A stretch of 64,000 bases of DNA from Symbiodinium microadriaticum (lineage: Eukaryota > Sar > Dinophyceae > Suessiales > Symbiodiniaceae). The notes beneath the pieces are model-generated. The model saw only the letters and a list, made by a program, of their open reading frames with translations. It did not search any database and was not told the origin of the DNA. Positions 9,969-21,479 of this stretch are shown piece by piece. The stretch's first letter is position 1, and every line of letters begins with the position of its first letter. The DNA lies in the NCBI GenBank assembly GCA_001939145.1, contig LSRX01000771.1, positions 154,607 through 218,606 of the forward strand. Reading direction: 5' to 3'. Position numbers and translations under genes: made by a program.

Positions 9969-10689
9969 TTCGAGTGGTGAGCACGCCCGCTCGGCAATGA
10001 TGCCTTCGAGACAGCATCATTTTCAAGACGTAACTCTCAAGTTCACCCGGCAGTCCAACTCTAGACAAGAGCACGAGAAGCAGTCCGAGCCTCTGATGGC
10101 GGCGTTGGTGGACTCGTCGTTTGCACCTCCCGAGACTATAACTGAAAATTCGCATCGGTTGCAGGCAGTTTCGGGGCCCTACTGTGAACGTCAACTTGAA
10201 GCCCGTTTAGCCCCTCGCTTCCGAAAGATGCGACGGACTTGTTTGGCGTCCCTTCCCTCGCGGCGGCGGCCGCCGGGCTTGCCGCATCGCTTCCATTGTC
10301 ATGGCAATCTTGTCGGCTGCGAGCTTGCCTACTTGCCTGTCCTTCTGACATGAAGAACTGAGAAAATCTGGGGACAGACTTGGACTCTCAACATCTAGAA
10401 CTTCGACCGGGACTAGAAGCCCAAGGCGTTGGAGTGCAAGAGTTTTGAAGGAAGCCGGGAGCCTTCCTCTGCACGGCCACTGAACAGGAGGGCTTGTACC
10501 GTTGGATCCGGCTTGGTGAAGACGAAGAACCTGCCCGACAGCGCCGATGTACTGCCAGTTGAGAGCGTGAGGCCGCAGAAGAACGCAAGCAGCACTTTAC
10601 TTGACATGCGCTTCAGTGTGCTCGGCATGTGAGCCTCAAAAAATGACTGAAAAGAAGCAGGCACAGGCTACGATAGAAATGGCGTAATA

Positions 10690-10870
10690 TCTTCGCCTGA
10701 AAGACTGGCCGAGCACGACGAAGTCCTGATGCAGCAGCTCTTTCGCTTCGGCGCGAACGAGTCGTGTGCCGTTGACCTCGGGGGAGGGCGTCCAGGCTTG
10801 TTGTCCAGAACTTGACGACTGGGTTCCACCCACCGCCTGCTTTAATCTTTCCAGAATCTTGCGGCTTGTT
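10690..10870 (-). CDS. Candidate internal exon of the kinesin gene
   Basis: The minus-strand stretch SRKILERLKQAVGGTQSSSS continues to SPEVNGTRLVRAEAKELLHQD and FVVLGQSF. It has helical, protein-like composition and GC-rich third positions, then degenerates. It lies between motor and tail exons on the same strand, so it may belong to the stalk. A second candidate in the gap is 10413-10600 (GLTLSTGSTSALSGRFFVF). Splice borders not determined. Confidence 0.3.
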
Positions 10871-10979
10871 GACATCCGTTGTGAGTCTCGCTATTCTTAA
10901 CCAACATTTCCTATCTCCAGTGCCCTGCGCACCCAGGTGGTCAAATGAACATCTCTTGGAATATCTGTGCCACAAAGAG

Positions 10980-12415
10980 GGGCAGGTCGAGTCCAGGCAA
11001 ACTGCAAAGCCAATGATTGCTGTACCCCTCCTGCCAGGTGCAGGCTGTGAGCCTCAATGGCGGCCGAAGGCAGAAGAATAATCCCCAACGGCTTGAGGAA
11101 AAGGCGCCCCGACTCCTGATGGGAAGCACTGGCCCCGCACTGCACAGGTTGAGACCAAGAAAACCGAATCAAATAAGCTAGATGTCCTTGCACAGCAGTC
11201 TGTGCTGGGAGAGCATTCAGAACGGATTCAGACCCAAGAAAGCAGAGGTTGCTCCTGCATATTCCTGCATCTTTCTGTACTTGTGATGCTGGCGCCCATG
11301 GAACGAAAACACGCATGTCGACGTCTGGCAGAGTCTGATGTTGGCTTGGTCCCATGACGAAACAAAGTTATCAGATTTCCCTTGACAAGGTTTTTCTGAA
11401 ATTGGGAGAGGCAAGCAGGTCAGTCACAGAAAGTTGCGACAACATATCTGCACACTACATTGACGGGTAACGGACCGGTAATACAAAGCTAGGCCTCAGC
11501 ATCGAAGTCGGAAAAGCACTATGGGCGGGAGGCTGTGTCCAAGAGCTTGCCAAGAATTTCTGGAGTACTACGACACGTCGATGCTTACGAGGGTGCTGTA
11601 TTGAAACCCTTGTCCTGCCAAATGAGGCATGTCTCTGGACCTCGGCTGCTATGGTCAAAGGCTCGGCTGCAAGCATTGTTGGGCGAAGCGCATCGGCAAC
11701 CTTTTGGGAAACCTGAATGAGATCGAGACCAGCAAGCATGAGCCAACAACAGGACAGGTCATGCATCCGAGCGGCAAATGCCTGGTGTCTGTGGTAGTTG
11801 AAAATCACACCGGGATGAACCTAGGCGCTTCAAGCCAATTCACACGCTTCGAGGATCCCCTCTGCTGCTAAAGCACATCCCAGGACGTAGCGCCGCCCTG
11901 CACAGGAGAGCACTACCACAGAAGCTTGTAGCTGCACCTGGCACGGCTGGTTCCACTGCCTTCTTCTTCAGCATGAAAGATAAGTCGGCCGCTGAAGCTG
12001 GGATCTTTGGAATAGATGACCAAGCCTGGCACGACACAAAAACACACAAAACAGACACAAATCGCGGTGTGCAAAAACAGGTCTCAACCCTAAACCCAAG
12101 TTGGAACTTCTTCGAGCCGAGAGTCTCGGTATCGGTGGCCACCTTGTGCTATGTTGAGACAACGAAACTCGCGGGCCGATGCGATAAGCACTCGTCGAAA
12201 GCAAAACACGTTGGCTTCAGGGAACTAATGCAGGCTGGCTGCATTGGACCTCAGCTTCTGGTGACACGTCACAGGTTCAACATGTTCCCCGATGGAGCCG
12301 TGGACAACTCGTGAGCTGATATTTCAAAATCTAGCCCGCACAGATAATCCAACCCCTAAGTAGCATGCGACTCCAATGCCGCCATCAAGATCAATAGTCA
12401 ATAGTCAATACGCCA
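10980..12415. other. Probable kinesin introns; no exon recognised
   Basis: Several open frames exist but none resembles protein strongly. The stretch between the motor exon and the tail candidates should contain coiled-coil or FHA-type exons if the gene is complete, and I could not find them. A single CCCTAAACCC occurs at about 12088. Confidence 0.35.
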
Positions 12416-12419
12416 CCCC

Positions 12420-14141
12420 CTAGTCACAACAACGGCCCACCCAGACTATGAGAGCATGTGTCCATCTCCTCAGTGAAGCAGTGGCCCGTGTGGACTCCAG
12501 TTGCGCAGAAAGGACAACAGCTTCCATCTGAATTGCAAAAAAGCAGCTATCTGATGCGGCCGGTGTTCGCCAGTGGCTTAACCATGCGCCCATTTCTGCA
12601 GAGTTCGTGGATAGCGACTGCTGGTATCGCATGCTTTCTACTTGGGAAGCACCAGTTTCAGGCAGCCTGTGCTCGCTTGGCTCGTGCGGGTCGAAGTGCA
12701 CTTCGAAGCTCTCTGGGCTAACCGGAGAAGCTCCGTTCGACTGCGTGCCTTGTGAGGGAGGCGTGCCCTGCAGATGCAGCTGCTCGATCGCGGCGTCTGC
12801 TCGCGCTTCATCTCGGAGCTCGTTCTTCACTGTGGCTCTCGCAAACCTCCATCTCGATATTGCAAGATTTTGCAACGCATCATCCTTCTGCCTTCGCAAG
12901 AGATCTGCATTCTTCTGCGCCTCTTCCCATCGAGCCTTGTAGCTCTCCATCATGTTGCGAATGAAGCCTGCTTGAGAATCGAGATCTTGCGCATTTCTCG
13001 GTGTCGCGCTGTTTAGCTGATCTTTCAGACTTCGCAGCTCTTCGTTCAAGCTTTGGATAAGAGAGTCCTTGTCCACCTTCGCAACACGCTTTGCAGTAAC
13101 CTTGATGCTCTTAACGGTGCTCGCAAAGTTCAGCGTGACATAGCTTTCATCTAAGTTGACCGCTGCAGGACTTAGCGTTCCCAACAGGCATGTTTTGGAG
13201 TTGCCCGCGAGTGCATTGGAGAGCAGCAAGGTGAGCTTGGAGTTTCGGAATCGAGCTCGGCTCGAGCCATCAACTTCGTCTGAGTTCCCGCGCTGACGAG
13301 CTTGCCGTCCAAGCCCTTGTATGCACTGGGCAAGCCACATTAAGCTTCGATTGATGAATGTGAGCTCTACGAAGTTTTCACCAGTTACTTTCGTAGTCTT
13401 CTCGTTCTCTCTCCCTGCCAAATCCACGCAGAAAACCTCAGAGGAGACCACTGTGTGAGCTTCGTGCTTTTCCATTAGAAGCCTGAATAGAGTATGCCCA
13501 CGAGAACTTGTAGCATTTCGCATCGTGGCTGCGACGCTTGCCCTCGAAAGCCCGGTTTCCAGCAGTTTTTGAAGTTGCTCCAGAGTCTCAATCTGCACAT
13601 CGGTAGCACCATCAACATAGACCCCCACCTTTGGATGCACATGAATCTCTGGCGCCTTGGCTTTTTCCTTGTCCTCGAGCAGATCACGAACTTTCTCGTT
13701 GTAGACTTCCAGCATCTGCGCCCGGCACTGCACCTGACCACCCAAGCTGCGCAAGGATTCCACCTCTCCGAACAGGTCCCGCAGGAGCCGGGGCAGCAGA
13801 CCCTGCTCCAGCTCACTCTTCTTGCCCATGAAAGAGAACGTCTTTCCACTGCCGGTCTGGCCGTAGCAGAACAGGCACGTATGATATCCGGAAATGGAAT
13901 GCTGCACCATTCTGCGCCCTATCATTTCGTAGCACTTCTCCTGCGAAACGTAGTCCGGCTTGGAAGCATCAGTGCTGTCCATCGCACAATCGAATGCGAA
14001 GTCCTTCTTCTTCTTGTCAGGAAATTCTCCGACCACGGAGATTAGCTTCCCGGAAGCGGTAAGGCATTGCTGTCGCGATTCGTAGCCCAGAAAGGGCCGC
14101 AGCCTCACTCCAACGAACACTGCCTCGTCCGTCTTGTCCAT
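12420..14141 (-). CDS. Kinesin-like protein, N-terminal motor domain
   Basis: The start is ATG at 14141 (MDKTDEAVFVGVRLRPF); the codon before it is GTG. The motor fills residues about 5-360. It has the P-loop GQTGSGKT (about 94-101), a neck-proximal LEVYNEKVRDLL, switch I NATSSRGHT (about 209-217), switch II DLAGRE (about 240-245) and NSKLTLLLSNALAGNSKT. Switch I departs from the usual NxxSSRSH (S to G) and switch II from DLAGSE (S to R). After about residue 360 comes a coiled-coil neck (SLIQSLNEELRSLKDQL, RWEEAQKNADLLRRQKDDAL). The end of the open frame is probably intron: a GT donor is available near 12660. An N-terminal motor predicts plus-end transport along microtubules. The whole motor lies in one exon. 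Tail exons probably follow down to 9273. Confidence 0.92.
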   Translation of the reverse strand: MDKTDEAVFVGVRLRPFLGYESRQQCLTASGKLISVVGEFPDKKKKDFAFDCAMDSTDASKPDYVSQEKCYEMIGRRMVQHSISGYHTCLFCYGQTGSGKTFSFMGKKSELEQGLLPRLLRDLFGEVESLRSLGGQVQCRAQMLEVYNEKVRDLLEDKEKAKAPEIHVHPKVGVYVDGATDVQIETLEQLQKLLETGLSRASVAATMRNATSSRGHTLFRLLMEKHEAHTVVSSEVFCVDLAGRENEKTTKVTGENFVELTFINRSLMWLAQCIQGLGRQARQRGNSDEVDGSSRARFRNSKLTLLLSNALAGNSKTCLLGTLSPAAVNLDESYVTLNFASTVKSIKVTAKRVAKVDKDSLIQSLNEELRSLKDQLNSATPRNAQDLDSQAGFIRNMMESYKARWEEAQKNADLLRRQKDDALQNLAISRWRFARATVKNELRDEARADAAIEQLHLQGTPPSQGTQSNGASPVSPESFEVHFDPHEPSEHRLPETGASQVESMRYQQSLSTNSAEMGAWLSHWRTPAASDSCFFAIQMEAVVLSAQLESTRATASLRRWTHALIVWVGRCCD

Positions 14142-14149
14142 CACGAACA

Positions 14150-15320
14150 GTACCAGAGCCTGGAAAATAGCCTATACCATTGCAACGTTCAAGGCGAGCG
14201 ATGGAAACATGGAAATGCTTTACATGGACATGTGCCGTGTGGTGCTGCGTGGAAGACAGTCAGTCAGTGTGTCTGTGTGTAGGCGTGTGCGCGTGTGCGC
14301 TGGGGCTGCTAGCTTCGGTCATCCCCAGTACTCTGCTGCTGATCACGGCCGATAGTTACGCAGATAATTTCCGAAACATCTCATCGACGGATAATGTGTT
14401 GGCTATCGTGCTGTCAGCAAACTTTCAAACTGCTTTGGAATCAGACTGTGTAGCCAGGAAGGGCTCGAATGAAAGTTCTTGGTAAATGCATCGTCATCAT
14501 TTGTAGCAACAAAGCAACAACAGTGCACTGGGCAGTGCGATCCTTTCCGAAACTCAACCACAAATGTTTCGCGCACACTCGGTGGTTATGCACCAAGATC
14601 CGCGTGAATTCTTAATTGCAGGCATTAAGTGCCCATGCGCTCAGGCTGTGAGGCTTTACGACCGAGTGATGTCCCAGGTCAGAAACTTGGCCATCAATGT
14701 GCCTGCTTGAAGTAAAATAACATCCTATAATTCTATTGGCCACCTCGACATTATGCATCTGCGAGGTCAGATAAGAAGCTGTTCCAACAGACATCACAAA
14801 ACGGACCACGCAGCGGAAACGGGCAGTTACGCACTGACGTCCTGACTGTACGGTACACTAAGCTATGTCATTACGCAGCTAGCTGCGCCCGTCCTTGGAC
14901 ATTTTGCCTCCGGGATTTAAAGAAACTTTTGCCGGCAATGCAGAACGGTGAGCGGCTGGATCTACGGAACCGTGAAACAAGCACTCCTACGCGATGGAGC
15001 AAACACCTTCCTCTTCGTCGGAGGAGCCATCCCTGTAGCAGACTGGGTTAGTTGCAAGACAGGGGAGTATCTGGCATGAAGCGCTAAGACTGAGAGGCAC
15101 ACTCGCTAGCATCTTCGCCTCAGAATCCCACGCATGGCATCAAACTATGCCACTTGGTCGACCTGAATCCCTCGAGGTCTTGAGCAGGCTTTATGGATGC
15201 ACGTCGGCAAGCTTAGGCTGGCACTTCGCCCACGAAACCGGCTCCGCTCATCATCCTCACCCTGTCACATTCAAGGGATGACAACGTCTCACCCTACTGG
15301 GTACTGTTGACAACATAGAC
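14150..15320. other. Upstream of kinesin; no gene recognised
   Basis: This stretch upstream of the kinesin start holds a short TG/GTGTGC simple repeat at about 14264-14304 and no convincing open frame. It probably contains the kinesin 5' region and the end of the next minus-strand gene, but I see no promoter motif. TATA boxes are generally not found in dinoflagellates. Confidence 0.4.
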
Positions 15321-15328
15321 ATGCTTGA

Positions 15329-16078
15329 CTATGCTTGTGCGATCTTGCAGCTGCACTTGCACGTGGACAGGCAGTACAGTGCTTTTGCGCTGCCCCTCTC
15401 ACCCTTCTCCGTCACGAAGGCTCCGGGACAGAGACTTTCGAAACTTTCGGGGTATGATGGTCCTCTGCAAATGATGCTATGAGCGCTCTGGAGGGGCTGG
15501 GCCGGGTATGGCCGGGCTGGGCTCTGCACCTCGCAGGAGCAAGGATGTCTTGGGCCCATGCCGCACCTGAGTGCCAGGTGTGGGCTCTTCAGTGCAGCGC
15601 CACCGTCAGAAATACTCGCGTAGTCGCTTAGCCAGGGTGAGGACTGCAGGCCACCACAGGAGATGACGTCCTTCCAACGCCGATTTCTTCTCACCTGCCA
15701 GTCTGTAACTATCTGCCACTGAGTCTGCCTGGCGTGGCACCAGCTTATGGCGGTTTGCCTCCGACCAGATCTGTGTGTGAGCTTCCGTCCACTCGATGAT
15801 CTCGCCTACAACCACGGAGGTGTCGTCCACTTTTCCACCTCCAAGAGCCCGAAAGAGAGAAGGCATACACGAAGCTTATTAAAGGCTTATTGGCTGCGCT
15901 TGGGCTGCGAGGCAGCCAGGCCTTTTCCAATGGGAGTGTCGAGGAACTGCCCATTGACGCAGTCGGACTTAGCGTGGGACTCCTTCACGATGCGTTGAGC
16001 CGCCTCCACCGGGACGACTAAGCAAGACTGCGCGGAACTGGGAAGCAGCTGCAAGCTACTGGTACTATGTCGCGACAC
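15329..16078 (-). CDS. Unrecognised exon pair
   Basis: Two protein-like stretches lie in different minus-strand frames. One is LVVPVEAAQRIVKESHAKSD running to GKGLAASQPKRSQ (about 16025-15887). The other is MPSLFRALGGGKVDDTSVVV running to EWTEAHTQIWSEANRHK and LTLAKRLREYF (15866-15606). They look like consecutive exons of one gene, but the gap between them is only about 20 bp, so either the splice sites lie inside the open frames or there is a frameshift. No family recognised. Confidence 0.35.
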
Positions 16079-16217
16079 GTGGCTACAAGCGTCTCATCGG
16101 GAAAACTCTGGAAACCATCAGCATGATCGAGAGATGAAGCGGACACAGCATACAAGGGTCCAAGATCCTTTGAGTCTTTGTTGCTTATCTGAGTCACTGA
16201 TCTGCGGCTTTTGCCGC

Positions 16218-16278
16218 CTGCATGCATGCATGCATCATACATACTTACAAACACACATAGATACATACATGCATAAAG
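16218..16278. repeat. CATG/CATA simple repeat
   Basis: The plus strand has four CATG units at about 16219-16233, then ACATA/ATAC-type repeats to about 16278. A degenerate tetranucleotide microsatellite. Confidence 0.7.
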
Positions 16279-16375
16279 TACACGTGCCGTGCAAAGTGTC
16301 CGTCCTCTATCGACGTACGCTGGACATCCCCAATGTTCAGACAACATCTGATCGTCTGCGAAAGTTTCTCTCTTG

Positions 16376-17589
16376 TCATGAAAGAAATGCTGAGTGTCTC
16401 AACAATCCGCGGAATTCGTGTTCAACAAACCCGACGAGGAGGTCAAGTGCAGGAATCAGGCTCGACGAGCTCAGAGAATCGTTGCCTGGCTCAGGTATTG
16501 TGCTGGCATCGGTGAGAAGTGGTTGGCCGTCGGTGCCGGCAGGATTTCGTTGCAGATCTCGCAGGGCAGCAATGCCAGAGAGACACAGACAGAAAGGGTA
16601 GAGCATGCCACATTCGCGGCCCCGCCCACCATCTCACAAGACTCACACCTCCACGATCTCATCCAAGAAGAGGTTGTCAAAGACCTCAGCATCATCATGT
16701 CATGAACCGGACATACTCCAGAAACTCAGCTGCGTCAGCTGAGGTTTTTTATTACCCCTGTGCTTGTGCCGGCCTGGGCAAATTTCTGTGCCTGGAATAT
16801 TGGATCTTGCTTTGCACATGTGTTGGCTTCCCGGCGATACTCAATCCGGTGGCCGACAGTGGGATATCTTCTCACAAGCAAATCTGGAATGATTGCACCG
16901 TTTGAGCGTGGCCTCACGGGCGTCCTCATCTGTCAAATCTGCTTGGAAGAATAGCGCTTCTAAGTGTCCAACAGACTGGGGACACTAACGCCGTTCGCTT
17001 GTTTGACATTGTTTTTCTGGTATCGATGCGCCCACTCTGCGTTGCTGTCATGGACTCACTGATTGCAACATATGCAGAATTTCTCTGTCGGCTCGAACTA
17101 GGACCAGTTGGCTCCTCTCTCCCTTGCAGCTCTCTCCTTCAGAGACAGGCACGCCATCGCTGCCCAGAATGAGCACCTCGCAACAAAGCCACTCGAAATC
17201 ACTCGACTTGACATGCATTCTGTGCAGGCTGTCGTCAGATGTCCGCTCAGATCCTGGCATCACCTTCATACGCGGAAACGCAGTGCACGGCTGAGCCCTT
17301 CTCGATGACCTCCGCGACTAAGAACAAATCCGAACTTGGGTGCCGCCCTCCAAGTTGGTCGTGAGCTGAGCGAGGTTGTGACTCGAGCGGCGCCGGATAG
17401 CAGCTGGCTGCTTGCATTAACAAAGATCTTCACCACACAAAAAACTTTGCCTTCCGGAGCAGCTCTTTGCCGAGCATGCTCCAGTAGACCGGGATCAGTG
17501 ATCGTGCAATCCAATTGCGTGCAATACGGGCTGCGAATTGCAAAACAGCGCTGCCGATGCCCAAAGGTTGCTGGTGCCGGTGCCAGCAT
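16376..17589 (-). CDS. Unrecognised multi-exon gene segment
   Basis: Several minus-strand stretches combine protein-like sequence with plausible GT donors: ITDPGLLEHARQRAAPEGKV (about 17500); SDFEWLCCEVLILGSDGV to REILHMLQS with donor GTGAGT (ends about 17055); FFQADLTDEDAREATLKR with donor GTGCAA (about 16905); DDAEVFDNLFLDEIVE with donor GTGTGAGT (about 16665); and IAALRDLQRNPAGTDGQ (about 16575). Together they look like exons of one gene running right to left. None shows a domain I can name. Exact joins are not determined. Confidence 0.4.
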
Positions 17590-17956
17590 GCAGGCATGAT
17601 CATTGCCACATGTAACGGGAACTCAGAGCACTGTGCCGTCTTCATGACCTGGCAAGTACATGCAATGTCACCGGACATCAGCTGCCGTGAGACATGACCT
17701 TTGCTCTTCGGTGGTCTGCAGTGGCAACGATGTTACGCCATGCTAGTGAAATTGTCAAACGACTGACCGATCCACGACACCGTTGATCGCTTCATTCAGA
17801 TGACAGCATTGATCATTAGATCTTCTCCAAGGCGCAGTGCTCATGAAAAAGAGCATCCAAGGAGAGGTTGTAGGACTCTGCTTTATCGATGACAGCCTGG
17901 CTCGTGTCCCCCCATTTGCAGCAATGATACATAGCAATGGAGATCCGCCTTCCACA

Positions 17957-18907
17957 TCACACGGAGCTCTCCCATCTCAGCTGCGTGCGCGCGTCGAATG
18001 GCAGCGACCTGAAACCAACTTGCGCTTGAGTCGAAGAAGGTTGGCACTGCACCTCACATCTCTGCACCGAACGCAACTCACCGTCCAGCCATCCATACCC
18101 GCGCTCGCACTCCGCGCTGCTGTCCCAAGTGGCCCATCTTCCGTTTTGCGTGTCATGTCTCTGGTACAAAAAATAGGCGTTCTCTGGCGTTCTGGTGCAA
18201 GTGCTGTCAATGCATGAGAGACCGCAGTACATGCGCCCACTTTGCTCCCTTCAAGCCCCCTACAAGGTACGTGCACAAATGTGGCTCCGTTCTCGTCCCC
18301 GCCTACAGGCCTATAGGTACATGCACTATGGAAGCCCGAGAAATCCTAAATGATCGCAAATGCACCTCGGCTTCCAGTTCAAGACGTTGCGACTGTAGCT
18401 GGTGAAGCTGTCGCTGCTCCTCGCTATATACCGCTGTTTAAGTACAGTTCTGGCCGTTTGCAGGTGCAGCAGGCAGCCTCTGACCGCTTTGCTTGCAGTT
18501 CTTGGTGCTGCTGCAGAGCTGCTTGTCGCCGGACCTGGCCGGCTCAGAACAGAAGGATCCGCCGCCACCCAACGCACATGTGCGCCTCATGCTTCAATTA
18601 CCGTGCCCCATCCCCGCTCGGGGCTTCGGCGGTTCGGTGTGGCTATATGATGGCACATCCTACTTGCAACCACTTGCAGACTTCACACACTCGCAAGGCA
18701 GCACCCCTTCAGGTACACGTGCAGGAACATTGGATCCACACAGGTGGCTCCACAGGTGGATAAAAGAAGACAGCCCTGTACTTCTCGAAACTGCAAAACT
18801 CGCTGCAACAAGGCTGAAAGTGTCGGGGATCTCCATGCTTCTGCCGCGAATTCAAAACCGACGACGACGACGGGCGGCTTCCCGCTGGCACTTTGGATTT
18901 CCGACAT
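17957..18907 (-). CDS. Unrecognised exons
   Basis: Protein-like minus-strand stretches include ENAYFLYQRHDTQNGRWATW followed by AECERGYGWLDGEL (about 18185-18065), and SGKPPVVVVGFEFAAEAW to LLQRVLQFREVQG (about 18890-18770). They are on the same strand as the clusters on either side and could belong to either. No domain is recognised. Confidence 0.35.
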
Positions 18908-18959
18908 GCTCGACCACTGCGAAATCTGGCACTGGCAGCGGGATCATGGACATTGTATA

Positions 18960-20812
18960 CAGTGCGCGCTGAAAAATAAAGGCGCATCCTTTGTACCACA
19001 GCCAGACTGCAGCTTCCTCGCACTGGGGAGTGCAAAGACGGAGCTCCCGAGGTGCACCTCCAACTGCTCCATGCGTTCAGCATGCACCTCGCAGGACACT
19101 CACCGCTCAAGAGAAAGCTACACTTGGAGCTCAGTGTGCCTGCTTGGCTCTCTCGTTGTCCGCCACAACACTTTTCAAGGACCTCACCACAGTTTCCGAA
19201 GTACTAAACCCTTACTATACATATTCCTCACGTGCGGGGACCGGCTCTGGAAAACATCAGTTCTCAAGCAGCTGCTCGCAGACCCTCACCATGCTGATGT
19301 TGCTTCGTCAGCACATCTGAGCATCGCACTGCTCGAGCTCAGTGCCGTCTTGCTTGGTAGCCTGGTGTGGCCGGCACCCACCATTGGTGAGGGTGGAACG
19401 GTGATTCGTCGGCTTATGGAACCCACTCCAACTTTCGTCTGCGTTCTTGCAGACATTGATTGGGGCTCTCTTAAGCCGGCGAATTGTGGGGCGGGGAACC
19501 ATCAAAACGTGCAAAGTCGCTGTGCAGAGGTATTCGGGCCAAGGAGAAGAGAAAGGGCATTGAAATGATGAACACCCCGGACGGCCTCGAGAGACTGCCG
19601 CAGGTTTGCTAAGTCTTCTCTCGCGGCAGCTGCACGCTGCTTGGCATTCTCGGCGTTCGCTGCAACACTTCCGACACCTGGGAAAGACACGCACACTCCC
19701 GTCACCTGGCGGCAACCGAGCAAAAAATGCAGGGTACTTCCGAGCTCTGAGTCCTGGGCGGGTCAGCCTGAGCACAAAGCTTTCAGATCAAGGCTAGCGT
19801 TGTGCACTGGCGGCCAGCTCAAGACAAGCGGCTCATCCTTGTAGCTCTCAAGATGTCTGAGCAGCCTTCACAGCAGTTGTTTGAAGAGCGCAATGTCTTG
19901 CATCAGGCATGTCCAAGCCTGCAGACAACCTGATCTCGCTGAGAATGCGCCCTGCGCTGGTTGGCTTTTTCCTCTAGCACTGCCTCCCAAGCACCAGTAG
20001 GTTCGGATCAGTGTCTCGGCGTGGAACAGTGCAGTACGGGTTGGATGTCTCGCAGACGTATTCGACCTCTTTTAAGGAAGAGTTGAAAATGGCCGGCTGC
20101 AAACCGCAGTGAAGGTACGAAAGGCTCATGTTGCTTGGTTTGCCTTGCCTTCAGCTGGCACACACCACTCTTCAGCTCTTCGATCTCCTCGCCGAAGTGA
20201 TGTCAAGACTCCGCCAATGCTGTTTGCAGAATTGCCTTCTCCAAGCCCTCGGGGCTCTCAGCAATCTGGCTCTGCAGTGCAGTGACCTCCCGGCAGGCTT
20301 AGAGCAAGAAGACTTTCCGCATATGCGCGCTCACGCTCCATCGACCCAGGCCTGCTCCCGCAACTGCTCAATGCGCTGTTCTCCTTGCCGGACTCGCTCC
20401 TCCCAGCACATCACTTCGAAACCAAAGGGCGATCGGTTGCCCAACATGGCCAACCTTTACAGATGTTCGCTTTCTTTCTGCATCTTCCACAACCTTGACA
20501 GCAGTGCACTGCGCACGAAAGCGTCGGTGACAAACCGACGATGTTGACGCACGGGAGCCCCGGAAATTACTGCCCGCACGTCATGCACTGCACTGTACCT
20601 GCAGTTCTCCGAGGGCGGGGCACGGTCTGCAGAGTTGCGTTGTCGTGTGAGCTTGTCGTTGATGGCCTTCGCCTCTGCAGCCTCCGATTTCCCTCGCTAT
20701 GCAGCCCGAGGAGGCTCAAGAAGGCCCTTCAGCGCCTCGTTCTCGGCAGTCCACATGTCTTGCAGCTCAGCGTTGTGACGCTCTTGTGCAGCAGAAAGCT
20801 CTGCATCAACCT
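18960..20812 (-). pseudogene. Coiled-coil protein gene with in-frame stops
   Basis: A series of minus-strand fragments is rich in heptad-like Glu/Lys/Leu/Ala sequence: VDAELSAAQERHNAELQDM (exon edge at 20810 after a CAG), EAAEAKAINDKLTRQRN, EERVRQGEQRIEQLREQ, EVTALQSQIAESPEGLEKAI, EEIEELKSGVCQLKA, NAENAKQRAAAAREDLANLR, VVRSLKSVVADNERAKQAH and AERMEQLEVHLGSS. Two of the stretches are cut by stops with the same reading frame resuming at once: TAG at 20697-20699 and TGA at 20213-20215. Spacers this short cannot be introns, so at least this copy seems decayed. A long coiled-coil protein (cytoskeletal or tethering type) is the likely ancestor; its family is not determinable. Confidence 0.5.
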
Positions 20813-21277
20813 GCAGTGCTTATACCGCAAACCGGGTTATGAGCCTTAAGCTGAAACGAAGCACCACTTGCAAGCAAGACGGAGACGATGCCACAATGCC
20901 GGGCTGTGCGTGGCTGGCACATACATAGCACATGCACGTGCTGTTGCAGAGACCAAAACCCTTTCATGCTGTCATGCCCAAGCCGAGAATCAGGACCTTG
21001 GCACCTTGGGCAGGGAATGCCTTGTCGTCTACTCGAGCCTTAAGGCCTCTTGGGCTGTTGACCAGAGCTCCTGACTCGCAACTTTGCTGGTTGTAGGCAC
21101 TGGCCCGACCCACAACTGGGTGCTTTACCTTGTTGACTGTTCCTTCACGTGGATCAAGTTGTTACGCAACGGGTTCTGGCAGGAGCATGCAGGAGCCACG
21201 ACTTTTTTGTTGTGGTGTGTGGGTTTCGGAACATTACCTGATGTTCGTGACTTGCGTCCTCGTGCATTTTTGGGGTT

Positions 21278-21312
21278 GTGTGTGAGTGTGAGTGTGTGTG
21301 TGTGTGTGTGTC
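21278..21312 (+). repeat. (GT)n microsatellite
   Basis: About 30 bp of GTGTGAGTGTGAGTGTGTG-type repeat on the plus strand. Confidence 0.85.
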
Positions 21313-21479
21313 TATTTGTTGGCTTACAGGCTTCGAAAACCTTGAAAAGCAAAAGTCGTCTCAAGAGAATCCTCGTGCTTCCGGAGCAGAACCCGGCTGG
21401 CGGATTTCTTCAAGCTAGGGGCACCTCCATAAAATAAGGAATTTGTTGTGCAGGGTCTATGTCGAAAGCAGGGAACCAG

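Noticed and set aside
14142..14144. Kinesin start one codon upstream
   Set aside because: The codon is GTG; ATG at 14141 is the sensible start.
16700..16740. EF-hand-like AEFLEYVRFM
   Set aside because: Too short, no calcium-loop acidic residues beside it, and a stop follows almost at once.
18744..19568. 274-codon plus-strand open frame
   Set aside because: Cys/His/Ser-rich with no domain. The opposite strand carries coiled-coil sequence, so this is its shadow.
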